DNA of 58,349 bases from Alphaproteobacteria bacterium (GCA_018830285.1 JAHJSB010000004.1:1-58349), one strand, 5' to 3'. Counted from the first letter of the stretch, positions 39,050 to 48,623 are shown. Numbers and translations: made by a program. Notes: generated by a model not told the origin, from the letters alone.

Positions 39050-40956
39050 TCACCGAATTCCTCATGCCCGATCCGCGATCCGCCATCGAGATGGTGCTTG
39101 CGGTTTCCGTCCTGATCCTCCTCGTCCTTCTGGCCCGAAAGTCGATCGCCCGCGAGTTCGGCCCGAGCATTGCCTACGCTCTTTGGCTCGTTCCCCTGGC
39201 GCGCCTGCTTTTGCCGCCGCTGCCGACCAGCATGTCCTGGGTGAGCCTGCTGGGCCTCGCGCCCAGTGTTGCCCTCGCTGAGGTCGTCGCAGAGCCTGCT
39301 GCGCTACCAGGTGACATGCCCCTGTTTTTTGAAGCACCGCTTGCCGCACTCGCGCCGGAAGCAGGTGCTGCGCGCACCGTCTTTGTCGGGAATGGCGCGC
39401 CGGTGAACGCACCTGTCGTCGACATGCTGCCAAACATTGAGATGGGCACCGCATTGGCAGCGACCCTGCTTGGAATCTGGCTGATCGGTGGACTCATCGT
39501 GATTGCGCGCAACATAGCCGCGCAGCACAGCTTCATGACCGTCGTTTACCGCGAGTGCATGCCCGCCTCCTCGCACCTGCAAACGACTGCCGACCAGGTC
39601 GCTCGGCAGGTTGGCCTGACGCGAACCCCGCAGATCGCCACCAGCCTTATCTCGAATGGCCCGCTTGTGACCGGCCTGTTTCGTCCGATTGTTCTGCTGC
39701 CTGCCTGGTTTGAGGCTGACTATGACGATGCCCAGCAGCGCGCGGCGCTTGCCCACGAACTGACCCACGTCAAACGCGGCGACCTCTGGGCGCTCCAACT
39801 GGCAGAATTGTTTGTCGCGTGCCTGTGGTTCAATCCGCTCGCCTACCTGGCGCGCCGGGCTTTCCGGACCGACCAGGAAGCTGCATGCGACAGCGACGTT
39901 CTGCGATGCGGCGCCGCCAGCCCCCACGCCTACGGATCGACGCTGTTGAAGGCCGTACGGATATCCGTGCCGGAACGCCTGCCCCTGGCCGCGAGCCTGC
40001 CGCTCACGCATTCCCTGAAGGAGCGCATGCGCCTGATGACCTATCCGACGCCGTCAAAGCGACGCCGCCTGGCCGGGCTTGGACTGACGGCTGTGCTCGG
40101 CTCTGCCGCCCTTGTCGCCACAGCATCCGTCTCGGCCAGCGCAGGCGAGCCGGAACCAGGTCTCACGACAAGTATCATGATCGACGATGCCACGCTGTTC
40201 ATTGACGGAGACAAGGTCAAAGACCGACAATTCGTTTTGCTGGGTGAACCATTCGAACCCGTTGACCCGAAGAGCGATCACGAGATCCGGACACTTACGA
40301 AGCTGATCGACACGGAGTCGCACAGGCTGAAGCTTCCACCGTCGGTTCCACCGGTCCCGGAGATGCCACCCATGCCTGCCACGCCCCCCGTCCCGCCCGT
40401 CATGGAGCTAAGCGGTGGCGAAGCCGGTGACCTGCAAGTCTTCGTCTTGCGCGGGAATGAAGACGCAGCCGCAAGGAGCGCTGCCGAGTGGGAAGCCTGG
40501 GCTGATGAGTTCGAAACGGCGACAGACGCATGGCAGGACCGTGTGGACGCGCAAATGGCCAACTGGGAAGCTGAGTACGATGCCGAATCCGAAGCCTCGA
40601 ACCGGGAAGTCGAAGCACAGATCTCAGCCTGGTCCCGTGAACTCGATGCGCGAGTCGAGGCAGCCTATGGAACGGATATCGAAGGCCATTTCCAAAACGT
40701 GTCAAAGTCGATCGAGACGCTAGCGCTGTCTTGCCGCGATACTGAACTCGCTCCGGGAGAGACCCGCATCCTAAGCAGCGAAACCGCAAATGGGGAAACC
40801 CTCCGCGTCGCATGCGTCGAGGGTGATGCATCCCGCCTTCACGCACCGGAAACGCTTGCAACCATCGAGCACAGTGAGCTTCTTTGCGATGAGGAAAAGC
40901 AGGCGTTCGCAAGCAAACTGGCGTCGAAACATAAAGTCGAGATTACCAGGCACTAG
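39046..40956 (+). CDS. M56 (BlaR1-like) membrane peptidase with Trp-rich tail
   Basis: A 636-residue protein with N-terminal membrane helices (about 14-34, 41-57, 135-155) and the zinc motif AHELTHVKRGD (His237-Glu-x-x-His241) followed by EACDSDVLR, as in BlaR1. There is no penicillin-binding sensor domain. After a further hydrophobic segment (LGLTAVLGSAALVATASVSASAG) comes a Pro-rich stretch (about 425-450) and a long helix with Trp at 11-residue spacing (DAWQDRVDAQMANWEAEYD), then a small Cys-containing domain. The signal it senses is unknown. Coupled to the BlaI gene by ATGA. Confidence 0.88.
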   Translation: MITEFLMPDPRSAIEMVLAVSVLILLVLLARKSIAREFGPSIAYALWLVPLARLLLPPLPTSMSWVSLLGLAPSVALAEVVAEPAALPGDMPLFFEAPLAALAPEAGAARTVFVGNGAPVNAPVVDMLPNIEMGTALAATLLGIWLIGGLIVIARNIAAQHSFMTVVYRECMPASSHLQTTADQVARQVGLTRTPQIATSLISNGPLVTGLFRPIVLLPAWFEADYDDAQQRAALAHELTHVKRGDLWALQLAELFVACLWFNPLAYLARRAFRTDQEAACDSDVLRCGAASPHAYGSTLLKAVRISVPERLPLAASLPLTHSLKERMRLMTYPTPSKRRRLAGLGLTAVLGSAALVATASVSASAGEPEPGLTTSIMIDDATLFIDGDKVKDRQFVLLGEPFEPVDPKSDHEIRTLTKLIDTESHRLKLPPSVPPVPEMPPMPATPPVPPVMELSGGEAGDLQVFVLRGNEDAAARSAAEWEAWADEFETATDAWQDRVDAQMANWEAEYDAESEASNREVEAQISAWSRELDARVEAAYGTDIEGHFQNVSKSIETLALSCRDTELAPGETRILSSETANGETLRVACVEGDASRLHAPETLATIEHSELLCDEEKQAFASKLASKHKVEITRH

Positions 40957-40988
40957 ACGCCACGCCGCGCCCTTCGGCTCGCATTAGA

Positions 40989-41017
40989 GGCCCCGGCATC
41001 CCACCCCCGCCGGGGCC
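40989..41017 (+). terminator. GC-rich hairpin after the M56 gene
   Basis: GGCCCCGGC (40989-40997) and GCCGGGGCC (41009-41017) form a perfect 9-bp stem, 33 bp after the stop. No T-run follows. Confidence 0.5.
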
Positions 41018-41109
41018 CAATACTGTCCGACAGCCAATACGCTCTTTGCTGAACCGTTGCTGGCCTCTAGGGTAGGCCGCTCGCAAACTGGTCTGGATGG
41101 ACGCGCCTT

Positions 41110-41553
41110 ATGAACGCCAAGATTGTCATATTATCGTTCGGCCTTGTAGCTCTTGCCGCATGCGCCTCGGTGGAGCCAAAAGCCTGCACGGCTGAATGGG
41201 TCGATTACAAGACCGAGAAGGTGATCAAGACATTCGCGTATAACAATCGCGGCATGATCAACGACCTGCGCCGCCTGCAGGGCAAGGATGGCGACATCGA
41301 TCCATTTGTCGCAATACAGCTGGCGTCGAAGACCAAGCAGATCCAGAAATTCGCCGACACGTTCCAGACCATTGTCGTGCCCGAGCTTGAAATGGCTGTT
41401 GACCAGTGCGGCAATGAAAAGCTGGTTCCGGCTTTCACCGAATTCCTGCGCGGGGAAGGCGTGGGAGAAGAGACGCTGGAATGGGTCGCGCCGCTGATCG
41501 GCCTGATGCAGGATATGCGCGAAGCCGAAAACATGTCGCCGCGCCGACTGTAG
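41110..41553 (+). CDS. lipoprotein of unknown function
   Basis: A 147-residue protein with a lipoprotein signal (IVILSFGLVALAACAS; lipobox LAAC, Cys at 18). The mature part is mostly helical: EWVDYKTEKVIKTFAYNNRGMINDLRRLQG, KQIQKFADTFQTIVVPELEMAVDQCG, EWVAPLIGLMQDM. Three mature cysteines besides the lipidated one are not obviously paired. I do not recognise a family. kdsB follows after 24 bp and may be cotranscribed. Confidence 0.7.
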   Translation: MNAKIVILSFGLVALAACASVEPKACTAEWVDYKTEKVIKTFAYNNRGMINDLRRLQGKDGDIDPFVAIQLASKTKQIQKFADTFQTIVVPELEMAVDQCGNEKLVPAFTEFLRGEGVGEETLEWVAPLIGLMQDMREAENMSPRRL

Positions 41554-41577
41554 ACCAACCTTCAAGGTAGCTGACAG

Positions 41578-42387
41578 ATGAAAACCCTGATCGTTGTTCC
41601 TGCCCGGTATGGATCGACCCGGTTCCCCGGCAAGCCGCTGACGTTGATCGCCGGGAAGAGCATGGTCAGCCGCGTGGCCGGCATGGCGGGCAAAGCGGCG
41701 GCGGCGCTTGATGATGCCGCGTATGCCGTCGCCACCGACGATGCGCGAATTGAAGAACACTGCCGCGCACGCGACATTCCGGTCGTCATGACCGATCCCG
41801 CCCTGCCAACTGGCAGCGACCGCGCGCTCGCGGCTGCCGAAGCAATGGGAGTCCAGCCAGAGGTCGTGGTCAACCTGCAGGGTGACTCGCCGTTCACGCC
41901 GCCCGCCCACATCATCGCGGTGGCGCAGGCAGCGATGACATCCGGCGCCGATGCGGCGACGCCCTACGTGCGGCTGTCCTGGGAGGCGCTCGATGCCCTG
42001 CGGGCGCACAAGCTGGACACGCCGTTTTCCGGCACGACCCTCACGCATGACGTGAACGGTCGGGCGCTCTGGTTTTCGAAGATCATCCTGCCCGCGATGC
42101 GCAAGGAAGCCACACTGCGGGCCGCAGGCGACCTGTCCCCTGTATGCCGCCATATCGGTCTTTATGCGTTCAAGCTGGACGCCCTGCGCCGGTATGTCAG
42201 CCTGCCGGAGGGACGCTACGAACAGCTGGAAGGGCTGGAACAATTGCGCCTCCTCGAGAATGGCATGTCGATCCAGTGTGTCGAGGTGGCACCCGACACG
42301 ATCGCCATCCCGGGCATAGATACGCCCGAAGACGTCGCGCTGGCCGAACGCCTGATCGCGCAATACAGCGACCCGGCGGGAAACTGA
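41578..42387 (+). CDS. kdsB: 3-deoxy-manno-octulosonate cytidylyltransferase
   Basis: Activates Kdo to CMP-Kdo for lipopolysaccharide inner-core synthesis. The 269-residue protein has the signature VPARYGSTRFPGKPL at residues 7-21, ATDDARIEEHC, TGSDRALAA, NLQGDSPF (usually NLQGDEP, with Ser here in place of Glu), HIGLYAFKLDALRR, and the closing LEQLRLLENG. It is about 20 residues longer than E. coli KdsB. AAGG precedes the ATG. The presence of kdsB shows the host makes Kdo-containing LPS. Confidence 0.93.
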   Translation: MKTLIVVPARYGSTRFPGKPLTLIAGKSMVSRVAGMAGKAAAALDDAAYAVATDDARIEEHCRARDIPVVMTDPALPTGSDRALAAAEAMGVQPEVVVNLQGDSPFTPPAHIIAVAQAAMTSGADAATPYVRLSWEALDALRAHKLDTPFSGTTLTHDVNGRALWFSKIILPAMRKEATLRAAGDLSPVCRHIGLYAFKLDALRRYVSLPEGRYEQLEGLEQLRLLENGMSIQCVEVAPDTIAIPGIDTPEDVALAERLIAQYSDPAGN

Positions 42388-42391
42388 CACA

Positions 42392-42994
42392 TTGGCCCGT
42401 TTGATCATCGTCCGGCACGGCAACACATTCGATCCGGGCGACACACCGACCCGCGTTGGCGCACGTACTGATTTGCCCTTGTCGACATCCGGCGAGCGGC
42501 AAGCGGCCGCCTTGGCCACACACTTTCGCGACACAGGATTTACGGCGGCGTTCTGTTCGCCCTTGCTGCGCACCCGGCAAACCGCCTGTGCGATCCTCGC
42601 CGGACGCGCGGGCGCACCAGCCCTCCTGATATTGCCCTTCCTGACCGAGATCGATTACGGCCCGGACGAGAACCAGACGGAAGACGCCGTCATCGCCCGC
42701 ATCGGCGCTGAGGCAATCGATGCCTGGGATACCGACGCAACGCCGCCGCCGGGATGGCACGTCGATCCGGTCGCCCTGCGCGCAGCCTGGACGGGCTTGC
42801 TGGCGCGTGCGGCGGGCCTCGACTGCGATGCCAACGTGCTTGTCGTCACCAGCAATGGCATCGCGCGGTTCTTGCCGGACGTGGTCAATGAATTGCCGAT
42901 TGCTCTGGAGCGCAAGCTGAAGACAGGGGCCTGGGGCAGCGTCGCGGTTGATCGTACCGGCGCCCGCATTCTCGAATGGAATATGAGACCCTAG
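42392..42994 (+). CDS. histidine phosphatase family protein
   Basis: A 200-residue phosphoglycerate-mutase-like phosphatase. The N-terminus MARLIIVRHGNTF gives the catalytic RHG; other family features are LPLSTSGERQAAALATHF, CSPLLRTRQTA, and a second His-equivalent region near VVTSNGIARFL, where the usual GH is SN, so the second histidine appears missing. The start is TTG at 42392, four bases after the kdsB stop; without it the RHG motif would be lost. Substrate unknown; coupling to kdsB may hint at a sugar-phosphate role. Confidence 0.82.
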   Translation: MARLIIVRHGNTFDPGDTPTRVGARTDLPLSTSGERQAAALATHFRDTGFTAAFCSPLLRTRQTACAILAGRAGAPALLILPFLTEIDYGPDENQTEDAVIARIGAEAIDAWDTDATPPPGWHVDPVALRAAWTGLLARAAGLDCDANVLVVTSNGIARFLPDVVNELPIALERKLKTGAWGSVAVDRTGARILEWNMRP

Positions 42995-43000
42995 GACGGG

Positions 43001-45439
43001 TTAGGCAACTTCGCGGGAATCGTCTTCAGCGACCAGCTCACTGGCACCCGAAATTGGCAGCGAGATGGCGACCGTCGTGCCTTCGCCTTCGATCGAAGAG
43101 AGGCTGAGATGACCGCCATGCATTTCGGCGAATGACTTGGTGAGCGCCAATCCGAGACCGGTGCCATCATAGTTGCGGTCACGCGAGCCGGAAACCTGTT
43201 CGAAGGGCTTCGCAAGGCGCGGCAGGTCTTCCATCGGAATTCCGATGCCGGTGTCGGTGACACCGATATAGATGTCGGGACCACGCTGCTCGACGGAGAC
43301 GGTGATGGTGCCGCCGGCGTCAGTGAACTTGATGGCGTTGGACAGGAGGTTCAGCACCATCTGGCGGATGGCTCTGTGATCGGCGTCGAGATCAGGCAGG
43401 CCGGGCTGGGCATCAAGGACAATGGATATCCCCTTGTCCTCTGCCTTGCGGCGGATCATGCGCACCGCAGCGTCCACCGGATCGACAGGGTCGATCGGTT
43501 GCGGGTTGATGGTCATCTTGCCCGCCTCAATCTTCGCCATGTCGAGAATGTCATTGATCATATCAAGCAAGTGCTGGCCGGATGTCAGGATGTCATGGGC
43601 ATAGCCCTTGTACCTTGCGTCACCGAGCGGACCATACAGTTCGTGGGCGAGGATTTCCGAGAATCCGTTGATCGCATTGAGTGGCGTGCGGAGCTCGTGG
43701 CTCATATTGGCCAGGAAGGCAGACTTGGTGTGCGCCGCATGCTCGGCCTTGGCCTTCTCCTCCGAATAGCGCCGCGCAAGCTCACCAGCCCGACCTTCGG
43801 AGCGCTCGAGATCGAGAACAGCTTTGCGCATGCTCTGCTTCTGGCGCCTAAGCGCTTCCTCTTTCTCAACATTTTCCGTTACATCAATGCCCACGGTGAT
43901 CAGGCCACCCTCAGGCGTGGGTCGTTCGACGACCTTCAGCCAACGATCCGACTGCAATTCGATCAGCGTCGTACGCGGGTCTTCGGTTGACTGCTTCTCC
44001 GCACGAATGGCGCCCGCGCGGGCGATCATGATCGTGTCGTGGCCAATGCCGGGTCGCAGCGTGTCCTGTAGTCCGAAATCGAGCGCAAAAGCACGGTTCC
44101 AATAGAGCAGGCGCTGGCGGTGATCCCACAGGGCGAACGGGCCGGTAAAGCCTTCGATGGCTGCGCGCAGGCGCCGCTCAGCCGCCTTGACCCGATCCTC
44201 GGACTGTTTGCGTTCGGTAATATCAAGCACGATACCGCCAAAAAGAGTCGGCTGGTTGTCGGCGTCATTGGACAAACTGCCGCGCATTTCGACCCAGATG
44301 GGCGGCTGGGAAACCGTCAGGAAACTCGTTTGGATCCATCCGATGCTGCGCGCCTTCTCAAGGGTTTCAAGCATGCGCGCCTGATGTTCGGGATGAACCT
44401 GGACCAGCAGATCACGCGCGTCGAGCATGCCCGCGCCTTCCACGCCGAGCATTTCAGACGCGCCCTCGCTCAGAAAGACGGATGTTCCGCCCGGCGCCCA
44501 TTCCCAATACCCCGCCCGCGCCCCGCGCATGACGAGGCCCATGATCCTGTCGGCTTCATCGTCGCGGGTTTCTTCGATGATGGTGGCCGTTTCTTCCTGC
44601 GACAGGCGGTTCATCAGACCCACGATCGCAAGGACCGGAGCCGCCAGGAGCAGCGTAAAGATCAGGAGCCGGATAAGGTCATCCATCTTGAAGACCGGGT
44701 GCACGACCGATTCACACAGCGCCACCGGGCTGCGATCAAGCGGCGCACATGCCGTCGCGATCCGGTGGAGGCTGCCAGCCGACCGCAGGCTCGGCCGGCC
44801 AACGTGGACGGCGCTGTCTGTTGCTGCCAATGAAGGTTCGCCTGTGCCGATCCGATTGCTACCGGATACAAGCGTCAACCTGCGTCCGCTGGTCGACACA
44901 GGCAGCCATGTCGCTGCGGGTGCAATTGCCAGCATCGGCTTGCCGGACTCGGGGGTCGATACGAGCACGATGTCTCCCTGGCTGGAAAGACCGAGCCGAT
45001 GGCCGTTTTGAAGCAGGGACGAGGCTGTTTCGGCTGCTTCGCCAAGGCGGCTGCCGGCGGGCGACTGCTGCGCGTCACTCAGGGACAGGACCGTGTCTAT
45101 CCCGGGCGCACTTGCCGTGATGGCCGAACGTGACGAACCGGTATCCGCGACAAGTCGAATGACCGTTTCTGCCGTGTCTGCCCGGCCCTCCAGGCGTCCG
45201 GCGATGGCGCGCGTATCGCCTTCAAGCGTCGAAAGCATAGCAATATCGGCGCTTTGGCGTTCTTCCCATGCCTTGAGACCCAGCGCGCCCGCTATCAGGA
45301 TGATAATGGCCAGAATGGTCCATTTCAGACGCGCCGAAACTCTTGCAGACGCCTTGTCTGCAACGGTCAATCCTTCAGCAATGACGCGATCATCCGCCAA
45401 GGAGACTCCACTCTCTGCGCACGAGGCGCACGCATCCAC
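43001..45439 (-). CDS. PAS sensor histidine kinase, PleC/DivJ-like
   Basis: An 812-residue membrane kinase. N-terminal helix (about 40-55, WTILAIIILIAGALGLKAW), a periplasmic domain to about 245, a second helix (LLIFTLLLAAPVLAIVGLM), two PAS domains (about 300-410 and 425-540), a short coiled coil, then the HisKA box SHELRTPLNAINGFSEIL with His581, and the ATPase domain with N (NLLSNAIKFTD), G1 (DTGIGIP) and G2 (GTGLGLALTK) boxes. The phrase ELYGPLGDARYKGYAHDI after the H-box is typical of PleC/DivJ/PdhS kinases that act on DivK in cell-cycle control. The GTG at 45439 is uncertain; a TTG near 45400 has a better ribosome site. Confidence 0.88.
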   Translation of the reverse strand: MDACASCAESGVSLADDRVIAEGLTVADKASARVSARLKWTILAIIILIAGALGLKAWEERQSADIAMLSTLEGDTRAIAGRLEGRADTAETVIRLVADTGSSRSAITASAPGIDTVLSLSDAQQSPAGSRLGEAAETASSLLQNGHRLGLSSQGDIVLVSTPESGKPMLAIAPAATWLPVSTSGRRLTLVSGSNRIGTGEPSLAATDSAVHVGRPSLRSAGSLHRIATACAPLDRSPVALCESVVHPVFKMDDLIRLLIFTLLLAAPVLAIVGLMNRLSQEETATIIEETRDDEADRIMGLVMRGARAGYWEWAPGGTSVFLSEGASEMLGVEGAGMLDARDLLVQVHPEHQARMLETLEKARSIGWIQTSFLTVSQPPIWVEMRGSLSNDADNQPTLFGGIVLDITERKQSEDRVKAAERRLRAAIEGFTGPFALWDHRQRLLYWNRAFALDFGLQDTLRPGIGHDTIMIARAGAIRAEKQSTEDPRTTLIELQSDRWLKVVERPTPEGGLITVGIDVTENVEKEEALRRQKQSMRKAVLDLERSEGRAGELARRYSEEKAKAEHAAHTKSAFLANMSHELRTPLNAINGFSEILAHELYGPLGDARYKGYAHDILTSGQHLLDMINDILDMAKIEAGKMTINPQPIDPVDPVDAAVRMIRRKAEDKGISIVLDAQPGLPDLDADHRAIRQMVLNLLSNAIKFTDAGGTITVSVEQRGPDIYIGVTDTGIGIPMEDLPRLAKPFEQVSGSRDRNYDGTGLGLALTKSFAEMHGGHLSLSSIEGEGTTVAISLPISGASELVAEDDSREVA

Positions 45440-45467
45440 CTTCCGTTCTCAGCCGGAATCCTTGCAC

Positions 45468-45497
45468 AAATGTTAATAACCCTGACAGAAATGTTAA
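45468..45497. promoter_or_regulatory. 21-bp-spaced direct repeat upstream of the kinase
   Basis: AAATGTTAA occurs at 45468-45476 and 45489-45497 (TTAACATTT on the coding strand), two helical turns apart, just upstream of the kinase gene. The TTAAC core recalls CtrA half-sites. Confidence 0.4.
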
Positions 45498-45509
45498 CTA
45501 CGTGCTCGC

Positions 45510-48083
45510 TCAGCCCAGCGCCCGTCCGACGATGTCCGCCGAATTCGGAGACAGCTTGGCCTCCTGCAGGCGCTTGAGAGTCGCCTGGGCTGCAGCGCCG
45601 GCCTTCGGTTCGAGCACCCGCCATTGTTCGAAAGCGGCCAGAAGCCGGGCTGCGAGGGCCGGATTGGCTGCGTCGGCCTTCAGGATGATGTCTTCGACCG
45701 CACGGTAGCCGGACCCGTCAGGTGCATGGAAAGCAGCAAGGTTGGCCGTTGAGAATACGGCGATGACAGCCCGGACCCTGTTCGGGTTCTTCAGGTCGAA
45801 ATCCGGATGGGCGGCCAGTTCTGCAACCGTTGCTGCAGTTCCCTGCCCGGCCTGCACGGCAAACCACTTGTCCATGACGATCGGATTGTGTTTCCAGTTC
45901 TGCTCGAAGTCGGCGAGGGCCTTGTCGCGCTCGGGGCATTTGCCCTTCATGGTGAGGGCTCGCATGGCGGCGAGACGCTCGGTCATGTTGGGCGCATTTT
46001 CAAACAGTGACAGCAGTTCTTGCGGGGCGCCTGCGGCCTCCGAAGCCCCAAGAAGGTTGATGAACGCCCCCCGGAGTGCGCGGATGCCGGCCTGTTCGGC
46101 AGAGGGGCGGTAAGGGGTTGGTGAGGGGGCGGCAAGGGTGTCCGTGATGGTCGAGTCGAGGGCGCCGGAGAGGGCGGCCTGGAGACGCTTGCGCGCGGAA
46201 TGGAGCGCTACCGGATCAGCGGGTTTACGCTCCAGGAACAGCTCGCCGACTTCCGGCAGGCGGGTCAGCAGCGCCGCAAAAGCCGGATCGCCGGACGCGT
46301 TCCGGATAGCGGTGGCGACGGCGGAAACAAGATCGCTGTCCGGCTTGGCCTGGCTGCCTTCGGACAGTTTGAGGATTTCTTCGGTGACAAGGGTCTGGAC
46401 GCCTTCCCACTGATTGTACGGGTCGGTCTCCGCGGTCACCAGGGCGAGGCGCTGGTCGCGGGTGAGGTCGCGTTCCACGCGGACAGGCGCGCCGAAGTCG
46501 CGATTGACCGAGAGCAGCGGACGACCGCCCGACGCCTTGCGGGTGACGGTGGCTTCCGGCGTGTCGAGCACGACCATCCAGGCATCGGTGCCGCCCTTGC
46601 CATCGAGCAGGGCGAGCTCAAGCGGGATCGGCACGGGTTGCTTCTTGGTCTGGCCGGGCGTGGGGGGCGTTGTCTGGGACAGGGTAACGGTCAGTTCACC
46701 GGCCGCTTCGTCCCAGCTTTCCTCAACCGTGACTCTCGGCGTGCCGGCCTGGGCGTACCAGCGCAAGAAGGGACCGAAATCCTTGCCCGTCACCTCAGCG
46801 AAACAGGCGTAGAAATCCTCGATCGTCACGGCCTGGCCGTCATGGCGGTCAAAATAGAGGTCCATGCCCTGGCGATAGGCGTCCGGACCGATGATGCGGC
46901 GGAGCATGCCGATCAGTTCGGCGCCCTTTTCGTAGACGGTGGCGGTGTAGAGATTGTCGATCGCTCCATAATTGGCGGGCCGGACCGCATGGGCCAGCGG
47001 GCCGGCATCCTCGGCGAACTGGCGGGCGCGCAGGCGGATGACATCCTTGATGCGCTGGACCGGGCGAGACCGCATGTCGGCTGAGAAATTCTGGTCGCGG
47101 AAGACGGTGAGACCTTCCTTCAGGCAAAGCTGGAACCAGTCGCGGCAGGTGATGCGGTTGCCGGTCCAGTTGTGGAAATATTCGTGGGCCACAATGCTCT
47201 CGATGGCTTCGAAGTCGGCGTCGGTGGCGGAGTCCTCATCTGCGAGCACATAGGCCGAGTTGAAGACGTTGAGGCCCTTGTTCTCCATGGCGCCGAAATT
47301 GAAGTCGCGCACGGTGACAATGTTGAAGACACCGAGATCATATTCGCGACCATAGGTTTCCTCGTCCCAGGTCATCGAGCGCTTCAGGCTGTCCATCGCC
47401 CAGGCCGCGCGCGGCGCGTCGCCCTTGTCGACATGGATCGCGAGGTCGATCTGCTTGCCGCTCCTGGTCGTGAACGTGTCGCGGTAAATGTCATATTCCC
47501 CGGCGCATAGCGCGAAGAGGTAGGACGGTTTCTTGTGGGGGTCATCCCATGTCGCCGTGTGGCGACCATTTCCGGCGTCCGTGACGGGGCCCGGCGTGCC
47601 GTTCGACAGCATGATCGGACAGGTTGCCTTGTCACCCGTGATGGTGACGAAGAAGCGGCTCATCACGTCCGGGCGGTCCGGATAAAAGGTGATGCGGCGA
47701 AAGCCGACGGATTCGCACTGCGAGCAGAAGCGACCACCGGACATGTATAGCCCCGACAGGGCGGTATTCTTTGATGGCGCGATCTCCACCCGTGTCTTGA
47801 GTTCGAACGTGTCCGGCACGTCGGGCAATGTCAGGTCGTGATCGGTCAAGGTATAGTCGGAGGGCGTGAGCGCCCGACCGTCGATTTCGATGGAGACCAG
47901 CTTCAGCGCCTCGCCGTCGAGGACGAGCGGCGCCCCGCCTTTGCCCTTGCGCGAAACCGTGAGCGTCGCCGTGACCCTGGTCGCCTCGGGATCGAGGTCA
48001 AACGACAGGTCGACGTGCTCAATATCGAACGGATAGGGCGTGTAGTCAGCGAGCTTGACGGCAACGGGGGTTTCAGTGCGCAT
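45510..48083 (-). CDS. pepN: aminopeptidase N (M1)
   Basis: Cytosolic zinc aminopeptidase that removes N-terminal residues from peptides. The 857-residue protein has the substrate motif GAMEN (NFGAMENKGLN), the zinc motif HEYFHNWTGNRITCRDWF (His300, His304, with the distal Glu 19 residues on) and the M1 domain order of E. coli PepN, ending in ILPGEE-free helical repeats. Length matches the family (870). GGAGAC lies before the ATG at 48081-48083; the longer frame to 48158 is not supported. Divergent from the VanZ gene. Confidence 0.96.
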   Translation of the reverse strand: MRTETPVAVKLADYTPYPFDIEHVDLSFDLDPEATRVTATLTVSRKGKGGAPLVLDGEALKLVSIEIDGRALTPSDYTLTDHDLTLPDVPDTFELKTRVEIAPSKNTALSGLYMSGGRFCSQCESVGFRRITFYPDRPDVMSRFFVTITGDKATCPIMLSNGTPGPVTDAGNGRHTATWDDPHKKPSYLFALCAGEYDIYRDTFTTRSGKQIDLAIHVDKGDAPRAAWAMDSLKRSMTWDEETYGREYDLGVFNIVTVRDFNFGAMENKGLNVFNSAYVLADEDSATDADFEAIESIVAHEYFHNWTGNRITCRDWFQLCLKEGLTVFRDQNFSADMRSRPVQRIKDVIRLRARQFAEDAGPLAHAVRPANYGAIDNLYTATVYEKGAELIGMLRRIIGPDAYRQGMDLYFDRHDGQAVTIEDFYACFAEVTGKDFGPFLRWYAQAGTPRVTVEESWDEAAGELTVTLSQTTPPTPGQTKKQPVPIPLELALLDGKGGTDAWMVVLDTPEATVTRKASGGRPLLSVNRDFGAPVRVERDLTRDQRLALVTAETDPYNQWEGVQTLVTEEILKLSEGSQAKPDSDLVSAVATAIRNASGDPAFAALLTRLPEVGELFLERKPADPVALHSARKRLQAALSGALDSTITDTLAAPSPTPYRPSAEQAGIRALRGAFINLLGASEAAGAPQELLSLFENAPNMTERLAAMRALTMKGKCPERDKALADFEQNWKHNPIVMDKWFAVQAGQGTAATVAELAAHPDFDLKNPNRVRAVIAVFSTANLAAFHAPDGSGYRAVEDIILKADAANPALAARLLAAFEQWRVLEPKAGAAAQATLKRLQEAKLSPNSADIVGRALG

Positions 48084-48239
48084 GATGTCTCCGGGAAGCG
48101 GGAACGGGATAATGCCTCGATACGTGTTGGGAGACAGCGCGTCGAGGGCTGGGCTCACTCACATCGGGATGGACGGGCACCATTCCAAGGGGCAGACCGG
48201 GGCAGAACCGCAGGAACAACAGCACAGGTCTGGCGCGAC

Positions 48240-48617
48240 ATGAATATTCTTACCAGTCTGGATACATTGCTCGCGCGGCGTCTCGCCGGACTGGCCAGCC
48301 TGCTGGTGGCGGGCGCGATTGCGATCCTGTCAATATTGCCAGGCGAGGAGCTGCCGGATGTTCACCTCAGCGACAAGGTGGAGCATGCCATCGCCTATGC
48401 CGTGCTTTCGGCCTGTATCTGTTTCTGGCTTGGCCGCCGCCGGATCATTGCAGGCGTGCTGGTCACGGTCGGTTTTGGTGCGTTGCTGGAAATCGCGCAG
48501 GCGCTGGCAGGGACAGGGCGCACGGCGTCTTTGCTGGATGAAGGTGCCAACCTGGTCGGTGCCTGTCTCGGCGCCTGCCTTGCCTGGATGGTCGCGAAAG
48601 CTGCAAGAGCGGGGTAG
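48240..48617 (+). CDS. VanZ family membrane protein
   Basis: A 125-residue protein with four membrane helices. VanZ features: LSDKVEHAIAYAVLSACICFWL and the ALLEIAQALAGTGRTASLLDEGANLVGACLG segment (Glu-Ile-x-Gln and an Asp-x-x-x-Asn pattern). VanZ proteins confer low-level teicoplanin resistance in some hosts; the role here is unknown. The ATG at 48240 gives a natural N-terminus. Convergent with the next gene. Confidence 0.85.
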   Translation: MNILTSLDTLLARRLAGLASLLVAGAIAILSILPGEELPDVHLSDKVEHAIAYAVLSACICFWLGRRRIIAGVLVTVGFGALLEIAQALAGTGRTASLLDEGANLVGACLGACLAWMVAKAARAG

Positions 48618-48623
48618 CCCCGC

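Noticed and set aside
41131..42573. 480-codon minus-strand frame over the lipoprotein and kdsB
   Set aside because: Antisense to kdsB, which has a strong signature; the frame crosses gene boundaries without meaning.
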